Of a DNA stretch of 64,000 bases, positions 34,736 to 45,878 are shown piece after piece. The translations under genes and the position numbers were made by a program. This DNA comes from Tilletiaria anomala UBC 951 (taxonomy: Eukaryota > Basidiomycota > Exobasidiomycetes > Georgefischeriales > Tilletiariaceae): assembly GCF_000711695.1 (NCBI RefSeq), contig NW_013547020.1, positions 310,001 to 374,000 of the forward strand, read 5' to 3'. The number at the start of each line of letters is the position of its first letter. The stretch's first letter is position 1. The notes under the pieces were generated by a model that saw only the letters and a program-made list of their open reading frames with translations, was not told the DNA's origin and searched no databases.

Positions 34736-35133
34736 TTTGCAGGCCTTGTTGGAGGTTCTTTCCTGAATACTTTCGGGGCCGTCTGCTTCTCACTGCTGGC
34801 GATGCCAGAAAGGAACCCCTTTTGCGAGGATCGTTGCAGTTCGGGGTGCATATGGTTGGTAGCATCTGCAGTTGAGAGAGCGTGAGAGATGTGAGATGCA
34901 CTTTCTCTTCTCTTGCGCGTCTCAGGTGGCCGAAGAGACTCGCGTTCCGCTGCAACCAGAACGCCATCACAGAGCGAACTTCATTGCTTGGTCCTTCGTC
35001 CCGCTCTTGCGACAACTCTCCTGCTCACCGCGAGCATTTGGCAACTTGTACATGCGTTTGAAACGCTCGCACTGAGCGCATCCATAGGCCGGCGTAACGG
35101 CGGGAGCAAATAGGTGCTGAGAGGCGGCCCAAG
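34736..35133. promoter_or_regulatory. Divergent promoter shared by FAL1 and PRP9
   Basis: 398 nt between the start codons of two RNA-processing genes transcribed in opposite directions. No TATA box is obvious and no exon lies here. It must hold both promoters and both leaders. Confidence 0.55.
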
Positions 35134-36967
35134 ATGGCGGATACGTCCATCTTTGAAGTCGCGCGTGCGACACACGAGGAGATCGAGCGGTATGAGCAGG
35201 CTGCGGTCGATCTGCTCATGTCCTCGTCCTCCTCATCAACGCTGGGGCACAAGGAGCATCTTAAGCGCGATCACAAGATCTCTGAGCTGCTGGATCGAAT
35301 CGTCAGTCGGAAGCAGTACCTCAAGGAGCTATATGCCGACGTCAATGGCGAAAGGACTCGCGAGCTTGAGCAGCTCTCCTCGACCACCATTTCTGGTGCT
35401 GTCGACCCGTTTGGCGAGTTCTACAAACGGCTCAACAGGATCAAAGACTACCACCGCAAGTATCCTCAAGCCGCGCCCGAAACTTTCGTCGTGGATTTCA
35501 CATCGCTAGAGTCTTCCTCGGGTTTGCCTAGCGAAGGGGCCAGCGGCAGCGCAGAGATTGCCGCCGCCGCAGCTGGCCTGGGTGGCCTTGACTTTGTCGA
35601 CCGCATGTTCTCAGGCGAGGAGTCATCTGGTCGATTCATGGACCTGTACACGCAGCATGATATGTACATGAACCTTAAGGGTGTCAAGCGGCTACCCTAC
35701 GTGGTATACCTCGATCACTTCGACAAGCTCTCCGGCGAGGAGTCCCGGATACCTCACGAGGCTAAACGGACTGAAGCATATCGCAAGTATCTCAGCTCTC
35801 TTAAGTCGTACCTTGCAACTTTTTTGCGCAAGACGCGCCCTCTCGAAGATGTGGATGTGGTGGAAGAGCGAGCACTGGCCACATTCGAAGAAGATTGGGC
35901 GGCTGGCACAGTGCCTGGGTTGGGCAAAGATGTACAGCCCACGGCCGCGTCAGAATCAAAGGCTGCTATGGCTGGAAATGCTATGAGCATAGATGGTCAA
36001 GGCATCTGGTGCGAAGCGTGCAGACGCTTTTACTCGAAGCAGACAGTCTACGACGCTCATCTCAAGTCTCCTAAGCACCAAAAAGCAGCAGGACGACTAG
36101 CTGCGGCTGCTGGTGCAGACACGAATGGCGAGGGAAATTCTAATGGTTCAGGAGTCGGTAAAAGCAAACAAACATCTGGTGCAGGCTCAGACGAAAAGGT
36201 AAAGATAACAGTGCGCCTAGAGCTGCTAGTGCAAGCATATGCAAAGGAGCTCGACTCCATTCGCAACGAGACCAAGTCAAACGTTGAGCGACGTGCAGCC
36301 CTGACAGAACGCGAGCGTCAAGCGGAAGCGGAGCGCGCAGAGGAGGAAGCGAATAATCCCGACGCAGCTGGAGCGGCCGAGTCGGCCGTAGCTGCCGTCG
36401 ACGAAGACGGAGAGGACAACGAGAAGATTTACAACCCATTACGATTACCTCTCGGGTGGGACGGTAAGCCAATCCCGTATTGGCTGTACAAACTTCACGG
36501 ACTCGGGGTCGACTATAAGTGCGAGATTTGCTCGGACTATGTCTATCAAGGGCGGAAGAACTTTGAGAAGCATTTCCAAGAGAGTCGACATGCTTTTGGC
36601 ATGCGAGCTCTCGGCTTGCCAAACACAAAGCATTTCCATGAAATTACCAAAATACCCGATGCGCTGGCTTGTAAGTAGCTGCGCTCCTTTTTCCTTACTA
36701 CTTGGCGCACAGTTCATCTGCTCGATGATGTTAATTTTTCGTCTTTGCTTTGCACGGTCAGTGGCCGATAAACTCAAGAAGCAAGGACGCGCACTGGCGG
36801 AGGAGCAGGGAGATGCAGAGGAGGTCGAAGACGAGCACGGAAATGTGAATGCCAATCGCTCAAGCCATTGCTCCTCCAGTCTGACGCTAAACTTGAATTT
36901 TCCACGCTCTCTGCAGACGTATTCGCGCAAGACGTATGACATGATGAAGAGACAAGGGCTGCTCTGA
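35134..36967 (+). CDS. PRP9: Splicing factor 3a subunit 3 (SF3a60/Prp9)
   Basis: Subunit of the U2 snRNP SF3a complex needed for prespliceosome assembly. Exons 35134-36670, 36762-36844, 36917-36967; 1,671 nt, 556 residues (human 501, yeast 530). Marks: the N-terminal helical region (YEQAAVDLL, ISELLDRIVSRKQYLKELY), FGEFYKRLNRIKDYHRKYP, FSGEESSGRFMDLYTQHDMY, then a first C2H2 finger WCEACRRFYSKQTVYDAHL, and the highly conserved end YNPLRLPLGWDGKPIPYWLY, KLHGLGVDYKCEICSDYVYQ with the second finger, RHAFGMRALGLPNTKHFHEI and TYDMMKRQGLL. Between the fingers is an acidic, Gly/Asn-rich insertion. Both small 3' introns are needed to reach the conserved C-terminus. Confidence 0.95.
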
Positions 36968-37101
36968 AGGCTTAGTCCTTCATGTATTATGCTACAAAAG
37001 CACGTCTGACTCGCATTGTCCTATATCACAGTCAATGACCAAAGTCTGAGAGGCAGTCTGCTCAATATCATATGTGCAAGGAATGAGGCTCTAGCTGTAC
37101 T

Positions 37102-38878
37102 TCATTCTACGACAACATTGACCGTCTCCCCTATTTCGCAGACGGCAAACTGATCTTCTGGAAGACCTAGCAACGCTGCCTCCTCCTTGAGCAGTCGCGG
37201 CGGCTCATCAGGTGCTTCAGGCGTCAGCCTGAATACGCCCCAGTGGATCCCGAACGACTTGCGTGAATGCACCTCGCGGTGAATGCGGACAGCATCGCTA
37301 GGGGAGCACTGTTGAAGGCGATATGTAGGACCACGGGGGCCGAAAATGAATAAAGTCTGGGTGTCTGTGCTCATGCCAGAGAACGTTTACTCACGTGAAC
37401 ATTCGACATGAAGACTCGAGGAAGGTAGGCTCCAATGGGTATCAAAGCTGTTTTCGAAAGTAGGGGAGCGTGAGCGACGGATACTTGAACGTTTGTGCTA
37501 AATGCTACCGACCGAGATCGAATGGACCCATCATGTCACCTAGTTCTCTGAAGGCAGGACAGGACGGAATCTGATCCTCTTCTTCTCTACTCATACCCTT
37601 CCGAGGCACATGCCTGTACCCGGTCTACATGATACTCAAGCAAAGCAGCAATAAGTTCGCACACATAGGAGAGTATGCCTAGAGAATTCGAACTCACATC
37701 ACCTGCAAACCAAATCTTCGCTCCTCGTTTGGCTTCTTCCTGCGATAAGATCTCTAACGCCCACCCGCCCCACAGCGTCTTATCGCAAATGAGCCCTCGT
37801 CCAGAAAAGTGCTGTGCAGGGGTGCAGGTGAAGCGAACCCTGGCGCCATCGCTTTCGCGCTGTACGACCCGGCGGTCCCACCAGTCGAGCTCGGTCACAT
37901 GATCGGGGGATAGACCAAGAGAGAGGAACCATGCTTTTACGCCTAGCGTGCAAAAGATGTGAGGAACGGGCTTGCCGTTTGGTCGCGAGATGAGGGCTTT
38001 GATTGTGGCCAGGTCCAGATGGTCCTGATTGCAGCGCAAGGCAACACTAAGCGTCACTAGGAGAGAACTCCAATCACTCAAGAGTTTACAGCGCAAAGGT
38101 CACATAGTGATTGTGAGAAATAGCGATTGCATCAGGCCAAGCACCTGGTGCTGATGACGAAGCGATCGCATCGACCGTGGTGCATGCATCTGTATACCGT
38201 TTGGGGCCTGCAAAAGAGAAAGGTGAACATCGACGAGAGAGGACGGGGTCTGTGATGATGGTGAACGTTCCTCCGGAGAGCACAGGGATCTGCAAATGGC
38301 AGCTTGCGTGACTGTGGTTGGGACGGCCGTGAGACAATGAGAGTGCCAGGGGTAAGTAAGAAGATATTCGAACCATACGAGGGATGCTGTGCAATCACTC
38401 ACCCAAGCCAGGTGAAGCGAATGTCTGATGCATCCCCAGATGTCGCTTCAAATGTTACGATTCTCACAGCCGGGAGCTGCTCCTTTGGAGGTAGCGGCTT
38501 CTCATTCCAGTCGAACAACCTCGTTCTGAGGAATGAGAATAAGCCAAGCTGCCTTGCGGATGCCCACGGCGACTTAAAGCCAGCCTTGGTCGGGTCGGCG
38601 CCTTGATGGTGCGGCGGCGGCGACCTGCGGCAGAACGCCGGGGCAATCGACTCTGCGTCGCGGCTATTCTGCTGGACCTTGATGAGCGCCATGTCGTTGC
38701 TGGTTCGAAGAAGGCATTCACCGCTCGAGAAGCAACGCTCTTCGCTCAACGCCGCTGACGAGATCGACTCTCGCAGCTGCCCGGAGATAAGACGAGGACG
38801 TGATCGCAAAGGCAGGACCGCCGCAGAACGGTGGCCTATACAATGGAGGCCCAACTTTGGCACAGCACCAACAGTCAT
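37102..38878 (-). CDS. FMP30: NAPE-PLD-like metallo-beta-lactamase-fold hydrolase
   Basis: Six exons: 38878-38403, 38311-38104, 38024-37698, 37624-37513, 37447-37395, 37308-37102; 1,383 nt, 460 residues (yeast Fmp30 is similar in size). Expected to release N-acylethanolamines from N-acyl-phosphatidylethanolamine, in yeast at the mitochondrial inner membrane. The zinc site is spread over exons: ISHNHYDHLDL (exon 2/3), TPAQHFSGRG, WFAGDTGYRHV (exon 3/4) and FGIHWGVF (exon 6). Other family blocks: FTWLGHAS, TIITDPVLSRRCSPFSFAGP, DLALIPIGAYLPRVFMSNVH. The Arg/Ser-rich N-terminus from the ATG at 38878 fits a mitochondrial presequence. All five introns keep frame and restore motifs. Confidence 0.88.
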
Positions 38879-40092
38879 TGGTGCTTTCGGCAACGTGTCA
38901 CCCAACACATAGAGCGTCGATGCCAAGGGTTACAAATAAGGGGGAAAGAATCAAGGAGCACTAGAGAAAAAGCGTTTCCTTATGCTGGGTACCTACGTAG
39001 CCGCTCGCACCTCTGACAGATTTGGGTGTGGACAATGGATGCGCTTGATCGGAGAGCGGAGCTAAGGATATCCGGGAATTGCTCTTCCAAATCCACGGGT
39101 CCCAGGTACAACTTCGCCGAATCGGGTGTGACTGCACCCAGGTTATTCATCAAAGTCTACGGAATCCGCGAAGCGGGTATACACCACGGGATTAGTCGGA
39201 TCGCCACACCCCTTTATTTCCACCTGATCCGCAAAAAGCCTGTTGGACCCTGCGCCCGGCCGCTCTCGGAAGTCGGCGGGCTGGCACCCAGGACCCCTGG
39301 CTCTCAATCACTTTGACATATACGGGGAACATGAATATATATATGCCACTGTCACTCTCACCGAACCTTGCTCGCTCGACAGTTGCGGCCTCACCTGTCA
39401 GATGACTCTATGGTCGGTAACTTCTTTCGCGCCAAACCAAAAAGCACGGTACTGCCGAGCTTCAGATATTCTGACGGTGTTGCTGTTGCTCGCACCTTTT
39501 CCGTGTCGGCAATGCGCGCGCAAGTACCAGTCGTCTAGTTCCTCCACGACGGTGGTTTGCTACAGGGGCCGTCTGCTGATACGTGTTCGCTGAGGTCACT
39601 GCAACAGACTTCGATTCCCGAAGGCAAAATTCCCGCTCGACTTCCTCGCCGTCCAGTCCTTCAAATGTTGAAAACGAGATGCAAGGCCGCCAGCTTCTGG
39701 GCAGTCCCTTGGGTCGCTGCGCCTTGATGCAACTGCTCGGGGGCCTGCGCCATACTCGCGGTAACTGCCGCTGCTGCGTTTGGAAGGTTGGCATCATCCC
39801 TTGCGATCGTGCTGTACCGCTCGGCAGCGACCTCAAAGAAGGGCGCCTGCTCGTTTCGCTTGTGTCTCAAAATACGATCGAAGACTGCAACTCGAGGCTG
39901 GAGCGGGCCCCGAAGAGGGTAAATCTTATCGGATTGGTCCTACCAGCACGGCTCGGCTCGACTCAGAGGAGCGAGTGACGCATTGCAAGTAATCATGGAT
40001 GTGATAAACGTGGCTCAGAGCATCTGGAGCCTAGCGAAATCTGTTGCCTATTACCTTACAGGGCTCGAAAAGGCGACAGTCTCCGGAAGATA
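38879..40092. other. Intergenic region between FMP30-like gene and ARG7
   Basis: About 1.2 kb. The left part is the promoter of the NAPE-PLD-like gene; the right part lies beyond the ARG7 stop. Several short open frames exist on both strands but none has a family look or consistent splice sites. Nothing else is supported. Confidence 0.45.
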
Positions 40093-41835
40093 TCACGACC
40101 TGTAATCACCATTGATTGCAATGTACTCCTGTAATGTGCCACGCAGCCAACAAGTATCGTAAATATCAGTGTTGTCCTCTTGAGTCATTCCATGAACGAG
40201 GGGTAATAAACGCACCTTGCTAAAATCACAAGTCCAGTATGTAGCCTCTTCGCGCACGCCTTGCTGTTGGCCCCAGCTTCCGCCCTGCAGATCGACGACG
40301 ATGCTAATGTCCTCCAGGCTGAGCAAGCGCGCAGCAGCATCTTCGTCGACCTCTTGCGGCGTCCCGTTCTCAAGAACGGTCAGTGGCTGTACGTCCGCTG
40401 TGCGTGCTTCAGAGGAGGAGAGGGTCGGCGGAAGTTCGAAAGAGACTGTCACGCGCGTGGGGTCAATCGCCCATGCCTCGCTGCTGCCTTGCTGTGTCGC
40501 ACCAGTGAACGGCGGCAACTTGGCATAGCCTACTGCGCAGAGCACGCGGCCCCAATTCGCGTCGGCGCCGTGCAGTGCGCACTTGACCAACGCGCTGGTG
40601 GAGATGGAGCTGGCGATGGCATGCGCGTGCGCGTAGGTTGGCGCGCCACGTACATTGATTGAGACGAACTTAGTAGCCCCCTCACCGTCGCGCACGATCA
40701 AATGACTAAGCTCGGTGCAGAAGGCTGTCAGCTCGGATTGGAAGTGTGCGAATTCTTGTGGGTGCGATAGCGCTGAGATCTCTTCGCTGGGCGATAATTG
40801 CGCCGTGGAAGAGGAGGAGGAAGACTGATTGACTGCTTGACCGTTTGCAAGAATGAGAATCGTATCGTTCGTGCTCATATCCCCATCTACGCTGATGCAG
40901 TTGAACGAACGCGACACTGCGTGTTCGAGGGCCTGCTGCAGCGAGGCAGCTTCGATGGGTGCATCGGTAGCGATCAGGCCGAGCAGAGTTGCGTGCAGTC
41001 CTGAGGGCCCAGACATGGCGGGATGGATCATGCCCGCGCCTTTGTCGATCCCGACCATCTTGCATTCCATCCCGGCGAGCTGGAACGTCCGAGTTCGCAA
41101 TTTCGGGAACGTATCGGTCGTCATGAAGGCACGCGCGACTTGGTACCAGGCCTCTTCGTCGTTCCGCAGAATCTGGCCTGATGCAAGAAAGGGAAGTGTC
41201 TTCTTGAAGACAGGCATAGGCAATGGCACGCCGATGACACCCGTCGAGAGGACGAGCGTATCGTCGGCGGACTTGGCTTCCGTTTCCCCCTTTTCAGCGC
41301 TGCTTTTCAGCCCCGGAGCGGGAGAGAGGAGCTGCTGCACCATATTCGCGCACTGTTGCGCATCCCGATACCCCTGGTCGCCAGTGACCGCGTTCGCACA
41401 GCCCGAGTTGACGAGAACGCTGCGTACCTTGCCCTTGTTGCTCGGGTTGGAAAGCACAGCAGAGGAAAAGAGTACCGGTGCCGCTTTGAATGCATTCTGC
41501 GTGAATGTGCCTGCTGCAGACGCCGGGACAGCAGAGACGATCAGCGCTACGTCAGGTTTCGGATCGAGTGGCGGCGCAGATGGGCTCGAAGTTGAAGAGG
41601 GCGCGGTCAGCTTGGGCGATATCGCAGCTTTTATTCCGCCGTACGTCGCGGACACGGAAAAGCCGCGCGGAAGCGCTTCTTTATTGATAGGCAGAACGAA
41701 GCGTGCGGCCTTGTTGTCCATTGACCCTGATGCAGCGGCAGCGGAGGATGAGAGCATGGCGCGCGATGAGGGCACAGCGCACATCCGAGGCGCGAGGTGT
41801 CCACGAACAGCGCGGTGAAGCGACGGACGCAGCAT
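40093..41835 (-). CDS. ARG7: Glutamate N-acetyltransferase (ornithine acetyltransferase)
   Basis: Bifunctional ArgJ family, mitochondrial matrix; it recycles the acetyl group from N-acetylornithine to glutamate in arginine synthesis. Exons 41835-40216 and 40128-40093; 1,656 nt, 551 residues. The chosen ATG gives an Arg/Ser-rich presequence ([14 protein letters not shown]...); the frame is open upstream to an ATG at 42099. Marks: [75 protein letters not shown], then [16 protein letters not shown] with the autocleavage Ala-Thr (Thr283), [49 protein letters not shown] and the terminal [11 protein letters not shown]. The last intron (40215-40129) is 87 nt and stop-free. Confidence 0.93.
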   Translation of the reverse strand: MLRPSLHRAVRGHLAPRMCAVPSSRAMLSSSAAAASGSMDNKAARFVLPINKEALPRGFSVSATYGGIKAAISPKLTAPSSTSSPSAPPLDPKPDVALIVSAVPASAAGTFTQNAFKAAPVLFSSAVLSNPSNKGKVRSVLVNSGCANAVTGDQGYRDAQQCANMVQQLLSPAPGLKSSAEKGETEAKSADDTLVLSTGVIGVPLPMPVFKKTLPFLASGQILRNDEEAWYQVARAFMTTDTFPKLRTRTFQLAGMECKMVGIDKGAGMIHPAMSGPSGLHATLLGLIATDAPIEAASLQQALEHAVSRSFNCISVDGDMSTNDTILILANGQAVNQSSSSSSTAQLSPSEEISALSHPQEFAHFQSELTAFCTELSHLIVRDGEGATKFVSINVRGAPTYAHAHAIASSISTSALVKCALHGADANWGRVLCAVGYAKLPPFTGATQQGSSEAWAIDPTRVTVSFELPPTLSSSEARTADVQPLTVLENGTPQEVDEDAAARLLSLEDISIVVDLQGGSWGQQQGVREEATYWTCDFSKVRLLPLVHGMTQEDNTDIYDTCWLRGTLQEYIAINGDYRS

Positions 41836-42554
41836 GCTTTGAAGCAGCAAGAAGATCAGGAAACGAAGAGTGAGCGAGCGAGCGTTCCGATGGACTGATT
41901 GCTGACAGAAGTACCTGACATGCGCGTACGTTTGATGGAGAGGGCCAATGAAGCCCGACGATGCGTGCATCAGACAGACCGCAACCGGCTGAATGAGTCT
42001 GGATTCTAGACACGAGACGAAGTTCATCCTATGCTTTGGCCGAGCGGAATTCGGAATACGACTACTCCCATCTACAGTCAAACACCAAGGTCCCGGCATC
42101 TCGTCAGTGAGTCGTTGCCCTCTCTACTTTCAAGTGTCAGCTGATAGAGTTGCGACACCTGGTGGTGCTTACATATGAAAGCATGGACTGATGCATTGCA
42201 TCCAGTGTGGATTGGATGCAAACCCTATTTTTGGGCTCGCATTTGGTGACACTTGCACCGAATTGCGTCGCCAAGCAAACACTCGCCAGTGAGGGAGTCG
42301 ACTTCTCGTTGCTCGACAGAAATTTGGACGTTTGAAGTCATCTTAACTCAATGTTATTCATGCTTTAACACTGACAACCGCCATCCTCACCTGATCATCT
42401 GGTCCCCAAACGCAACGCGCATAGGAGTGCGCTGGGGCTCAGCTAAGCTCAGCTACGATCTGGTTGCCGCAACGCAGCAGCAGCAAGGCGGGTTGGAGGT
42501 CATCGCTCATCCAAGCGGTTGCATTGGCTTTCAACCAGCAGGCCCACTAGCATC
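41836..42554. promoter_or_regulatory. Divergent promoter region, ARG7 / RRP6
   Basis: About 720 nt between two divergent start codons. The ARG7-proximal 260 nt are open in the ARG7 frame with extra ATGs (42099 and others), so a longer N-terminus is possible. Near-matches to TGASTCA occur (TGAGTCT near 41993, TGAGTCG near 42110) but no perfect one. Confidence 0.4.
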
Positions 42555-45500
42555 ATGTTCAAGCAGGACAAGCTGTGGACCGGCAAGCTAGCAGATGCGG
42601 ACGCCGGCCAAGGGACACCTGCCAGAGCGAAAGATGGAGCTCAACTAGAAGCTGGCCCATCCGCGTCAACACCCGACCCAGAGACAGCGCTCCCTGCGTT
42701 TCTGCAGACCCTGCAATCCGCTTTGCAACCACCTACACGTCATGCAGCCCAGCTCCCCAACTCGGCCGACCTCACCTTCCACAAGACGCTCGACCGCCCT
42801 TTTGGTCGCAGTGTTGATGCAGAGAGCAGCAGGCTGCTTTCGCTTGTCGAGCGAGTGCGGACATGGGTTGCAGAGAGTGCGCCGAGTGCGAGCGGTCCTG
42901 GCAGGCGAGGCCTACTTTCTGCCGGACACAATAGGATCAGTGGAAAGGGAAAGCAGCAGCAAGCGGTCACAGATCGCTCATTAGATGAAGACGAATTTGG
43001 GAACACTATGGGTGACCTGATTGACCATCTGCTGGAGCGCGCCGACACTTGCCTTGACGAGTACGCAGGGAAGGTCGTTCCCAAAGCCTCTACATCCATC
43101 TCTGCCATTTCAGGGGAACGCCAAATGACTGGGTCGCTCCAAAACGGCAAGAATATGGGAAAGCTACCGCGAGAGCTACTCAACGCATCCATCAATCCAT
43201 TACCGCAGACGTCGTTTAGCACACCTCCGAACAATCGATCCGACGTCCCTTGGACTCGTCCTTTCAAATTCGGGAGGCCTCACGCCAAACCAACTGATCC
43301 GGACTGGGTGCCACCCGTACCGAGAGATGCAGAAGGAAGGCCGCTGCCAGAAGGTCCGCGACAAGGAGCGTACATGATGGAAGACGACCCGCGCAAACAT
43401 CCTTACCATTACGAGATCATCACTTCCGAGCCACCACCTTTCGCCTTCGAGCAGCCGGGTGGCCAAGACGCAGACGGAAGCAGCGTACTCGTAAAGCCGG
43501 CCGACCTCGATCCTGCAAATCCCGAGGGAGAAGCTGGCGTTCCATTTAAATGGGTCCGCACAGTCGACGATGTGCGTCAACTGCTGTTGCACTTACAAGA
43601 AGATCGAGTGAAGGATATCGCAATCGACCTGGAGCACCACTCCTTCCGCACCTATCAAGGTCTTGTATGCCTCATGCAGCTTTCGACACGCTGGGGCGAC
43701 TACATTGTCGACACGCTTTCGGATGAGGTGCGCGAGAACGCCGAGCTGCTCAACGAAGTGTTCGCCGACCCGGGCAAGGTGAAGGTGCTTCACGGTGCTG
43801 ATCACGACGTGCTGTGGTTGCAGCGCGATCTTGGGCTTTACCTCGTTGGGCTGTTCGATACGTATCACGCGAGCCATGTGCTCGAAATGCCGCAGCATGG
43901 CCTAGCGTTTCTCCTGCAGCGCTACTGCGGCTTTGAGGCGGATAAGCGGTACCAGCTTGCCGACTGGAGGATCCGGCCGCTACCGAATCCGATGGTCTAC
44001 TACGCTCGCAGCGACACGCACAGCCTGCTGTACATCTATGACCGCATCCGAGCGGAGCTGAGCGCGAAAGCGGGAGGCATCGCTAGTGGTCGCGAGGCGA
44101 TTCGGCAGGTTTTTGAGAGGAGCAAGCGCACTGCGACGAAGGTGTATGCCAAGCCCGTCTGGAGCGAAGAAGGCGAGGGAAACGATGGGTGGAGGCAGCT
44201 GTGGAGTCGCATGACGCTCGAGGGCAGGAAAGAGAAGGAGGAGAAGGCGCTGCTTGGGCTGGAGCACAGTAAGGAGATGAGACTTGTCAAGGCCGTTCAC
44301 AAGTGGCGAGACGAAGTTGCGAGAGAAATGGATGAGAGTCCACGGTGGGTCACCTCTCTCTCTCAAGTCTGCTGTACGCAGTTACTGACAGTCCATTCCT
44401 GCACTCCTTTGTTCAACTCACGTGTCCACAGGTACATTCTCTCCGCGGCACATCTCCTCTCACTCGCCAATCGCGCACCACGCACCAAAGCAGAGGTGCT
44501 CGCGCTCTTTTCACCAGCGCTCCCGGCGCTAAGGAGCCGTGCCGACGAAGTGGCCGCGCTGATCGACCGGGAAGTGATCGCCTGGGAACAGGAGCGAGAC
44601 ACTGCGCGGGAGCGCGTGATCAGCGGGCTGCCCGTAGGACCGGAAGTTATGATGTCGGATGGGGATGAGGGTGAAGATGCGGGCATCGTCATTGCTGCTC
44701 CTGTTGCTGCTGTGCATGTGGCAGCTATGCAGGTCAACACAGCGATCTGGCCTCTTTCACCACAACAACCGCACTCGTCTTCAACATCGTTGATAATCGA
44801 GACGTCCATCGCTACTCCTTCAGCACCACGTTTGTTAGCACCGCAAAGCGCCCTGTTCGACGCTGCTGATGTCCGGCCGCATGCAGTTGTTCGTGACGCG
44901 CCCACTCAGACGTTAAAGGCGGCAAAGAAGGCGAGGGCGACGCGCTCGCTATTCGCCATGCCCGAAAGCGGAAACCCATTCGCCAACGTCAGTTTGCAGG
45001 ATCAAGAATGCGGGGAAGAGCGAGAAGAGCATAGAACGCGCAAGGTGAACACTATCCGGCGTGAATTTGCAACTGCGATGGTGCATGTCTTGCAAGACGG
45101 TCTTGTCAGCTCCACCACCCGTCTCCCGCCGCTCCTGGCGGCGGCTGACACAGAGTCAACAGAGCAAGCTGATGCGAATTTGAGTATGGAACCCGAGACC
45201 GTTGCTTTCGTGCCAAAAGCGCAGCGCAAGACTATTGTCGATCGTACGAGCAGTCGATACGATTCGCTTTTCGTGAAACAAGCCCCGGCATCATCCACAG
45301 TTGAAAACGTGGATTTCGCGATGGCAGCTGACGATGCGATGGCGCAAAATAGGAGTGCAAATGGCCATACGCCTGCTGGTACAAATGCGAGTGTCGACAA
45401 AAGCGAAGACGTTGATGCCGAAGTCATCCAAGTGGGACGCAAGGTTGATGAGGACAAACTCTCCCGGCGACAGGAGAAGAAGAAGCGGAAGCGGGAGCTC

Positions 45501-45878
45501 AAGCAGCAGCAGCAGGTAGCATCTGCGGCAGGGGACTCAGCAAGCGTAGACGGAGATGCTGATGGCGCCGCTGCGCGCATGGACGAGCAGGGCGGCTCGC
45601 CGAATATCTCGAAACGACGCAAGAGCGGCAACAAGAGCCAGACGACGGCCGAATATGATTTCTCAAACGAGCTCAGCATCCTCGACGCTCCTCGGCCTTC
45701 CAAGCCAGCGCCAGCGTCTGCGCCGAAGAAGAGCAGTGGTGTTGGCAAAAAGGGCAACAGCAAGGCTGCTGGAGCTGGCGGGAAAGCAGCAGGAGGGCAA
45801 GGGCCAAGTGGCAGCAGCGCACCGAGGAAGAGAAATGAGCTGGGAAGCGGGAACAAGAGCTTCACGTTCCGGTCGTGA
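42555..45878 (+). CDS. RRP6: Nuclear exosome 3'-5' exonuclease RRP6
   Basis: Two exons, 42555-44344 and 44432-45878; 3,237 nt, 1,078 residues. The N-terminal PMC2NT-like region (residues about 45-180) includes LPAFLQTLQSALQ. The DEDD-Y exonuclease domain shows DIAIDLEHHSFRTYQGLVCL (Asp, Glu), HGADHDVLWLQRDLG (Asp), FDTYHASHVLEMPQHGLAFL, and YYARSDTHSLLYIYDRI (Tyr and Asp). An HRDC domain follows: VKAVHKWRDEVAREMDESPR, then, after the intron, YILSAAHLLSLANRAPRTKA. The C-terminal 400 residues are disordered, Lys/Ala/Gly-rich, with RRQEKKKRKRELKQQQQ suited to nuclear targeting. The 87-nt intron is stop-free and in frame; removing it restores the HRDC helix. Confidence 0.93.
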   Translation: MFKQDKLWTGKLADADAGQGTPARAKDGAQLEAGPSASTPDPETALPAFLQTLQSALQPPTRHAAQLPNSADLTFHKTLDRPFGRSVDAESSRLLSLVERVRTWVAESAPSASGPGRRGLLSAGHNRISGKGKQQQAVTDRSLDEDEFGNTMGDLIDHLLERADTCLDEYAGKVVPKASTSISAISGERQMTGSLQNGKNMGKLPRELLNASINPLPQTSFSTPPNNRSDVPWTRPFKFGRPHAKPTDPDWVPPVPRDAEGRPLPEGPRQGAYMMEDDPRKHPYHYEIITSEPPPFAFEQPGGQDADGSSVLVKPADLDPANPEGEAGVPFKWVRTVDDVRQLLLHLQEDRVKDIAIDLEHHSFRTYQGLVCLMQLSTRWGDYIVDTLSDEVRENAELLNEVFADPGKVKVLHGADHDVLWLQRDLGLYLVGLFDTYHASHVLEMPQHGLAFLLQRYCGFEADKRYQLADWRIRPLPNPMVYYARSDTHSLLYIYDRIRAELSAKAGGIASGREAIRQVFERSKRTATKVYAKPVWSEEGEGNDGWRQLWSRMTLEGRKEKEEKALLGLEHSKEMRLVKAVHKWRDEVAREMDESPRWVTSLSQVCCTQLLTVHSCTPLFNSRVHRYILSAAHLLSLANRAPRTKAEVLALFSPALPALRSRADEVAALIDREVIAWEQERDTARERVISGLPVGPEVMMSDGDEGEDAGIVIAAPVAAVHVAAMQVNTAIWPLSPQQPHSSSTSLIIETSIATPSAPRLLAPQSALFDAADVRPHAVVRDAPTQTLKAAKKARATRSLFAMPESGNPFANVSLQDQECGEEREEHRTRKVNTIRREFATAMVHVLQDGLVSSTTRLPPLLAAADTESTEQADANLSMEPETVAFVPKAQRKTIVDRTSSRYDSLFVKQAPASSTVENVDFAMAADDAMAQNRSANGHTPAGTNASVDKSEDVDAEVIQVGRKVDEDKLSRRQEKKKRKRELKQQQQVASAAGDSASVDGDADGAAARMDEQGGSPNISKRRKSGNKSQTTAEYDFSNELSILDAPRPSKPAPASAPKKSSGVGKKGNSKAAGAGGKAAGGQGPSGSSAPRKRNELGSGNKSFTFRS

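Noticed and set aside
39462-39978. Overlapping open frames on both strands between the NAPE-PLD-like gene and ARG7.
   Set aside because: No family resemblance, no good splice partners, and composition unlike neighbouring exons.
41836-42099. In-frame 88-codon extension of ARG7 upstream of the chosen start.
   Set aside because: The sequence has no targeting or enzyme features, whereas the ATG at 41835 gives a typical mitochondrial presequence; kept only as a note.
44345-44431. Stop-free, multiple-of-three introns in RRP6 (87 nt), ARG7 (87 nt) and GID7 (75 nt) as a coordinated retention programme.
   Set aside because: Among the roughly 45 introns modelled, a third should be multiples of three and several of those stop-free by chance. 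Only the ARG7 case was kept for its position.
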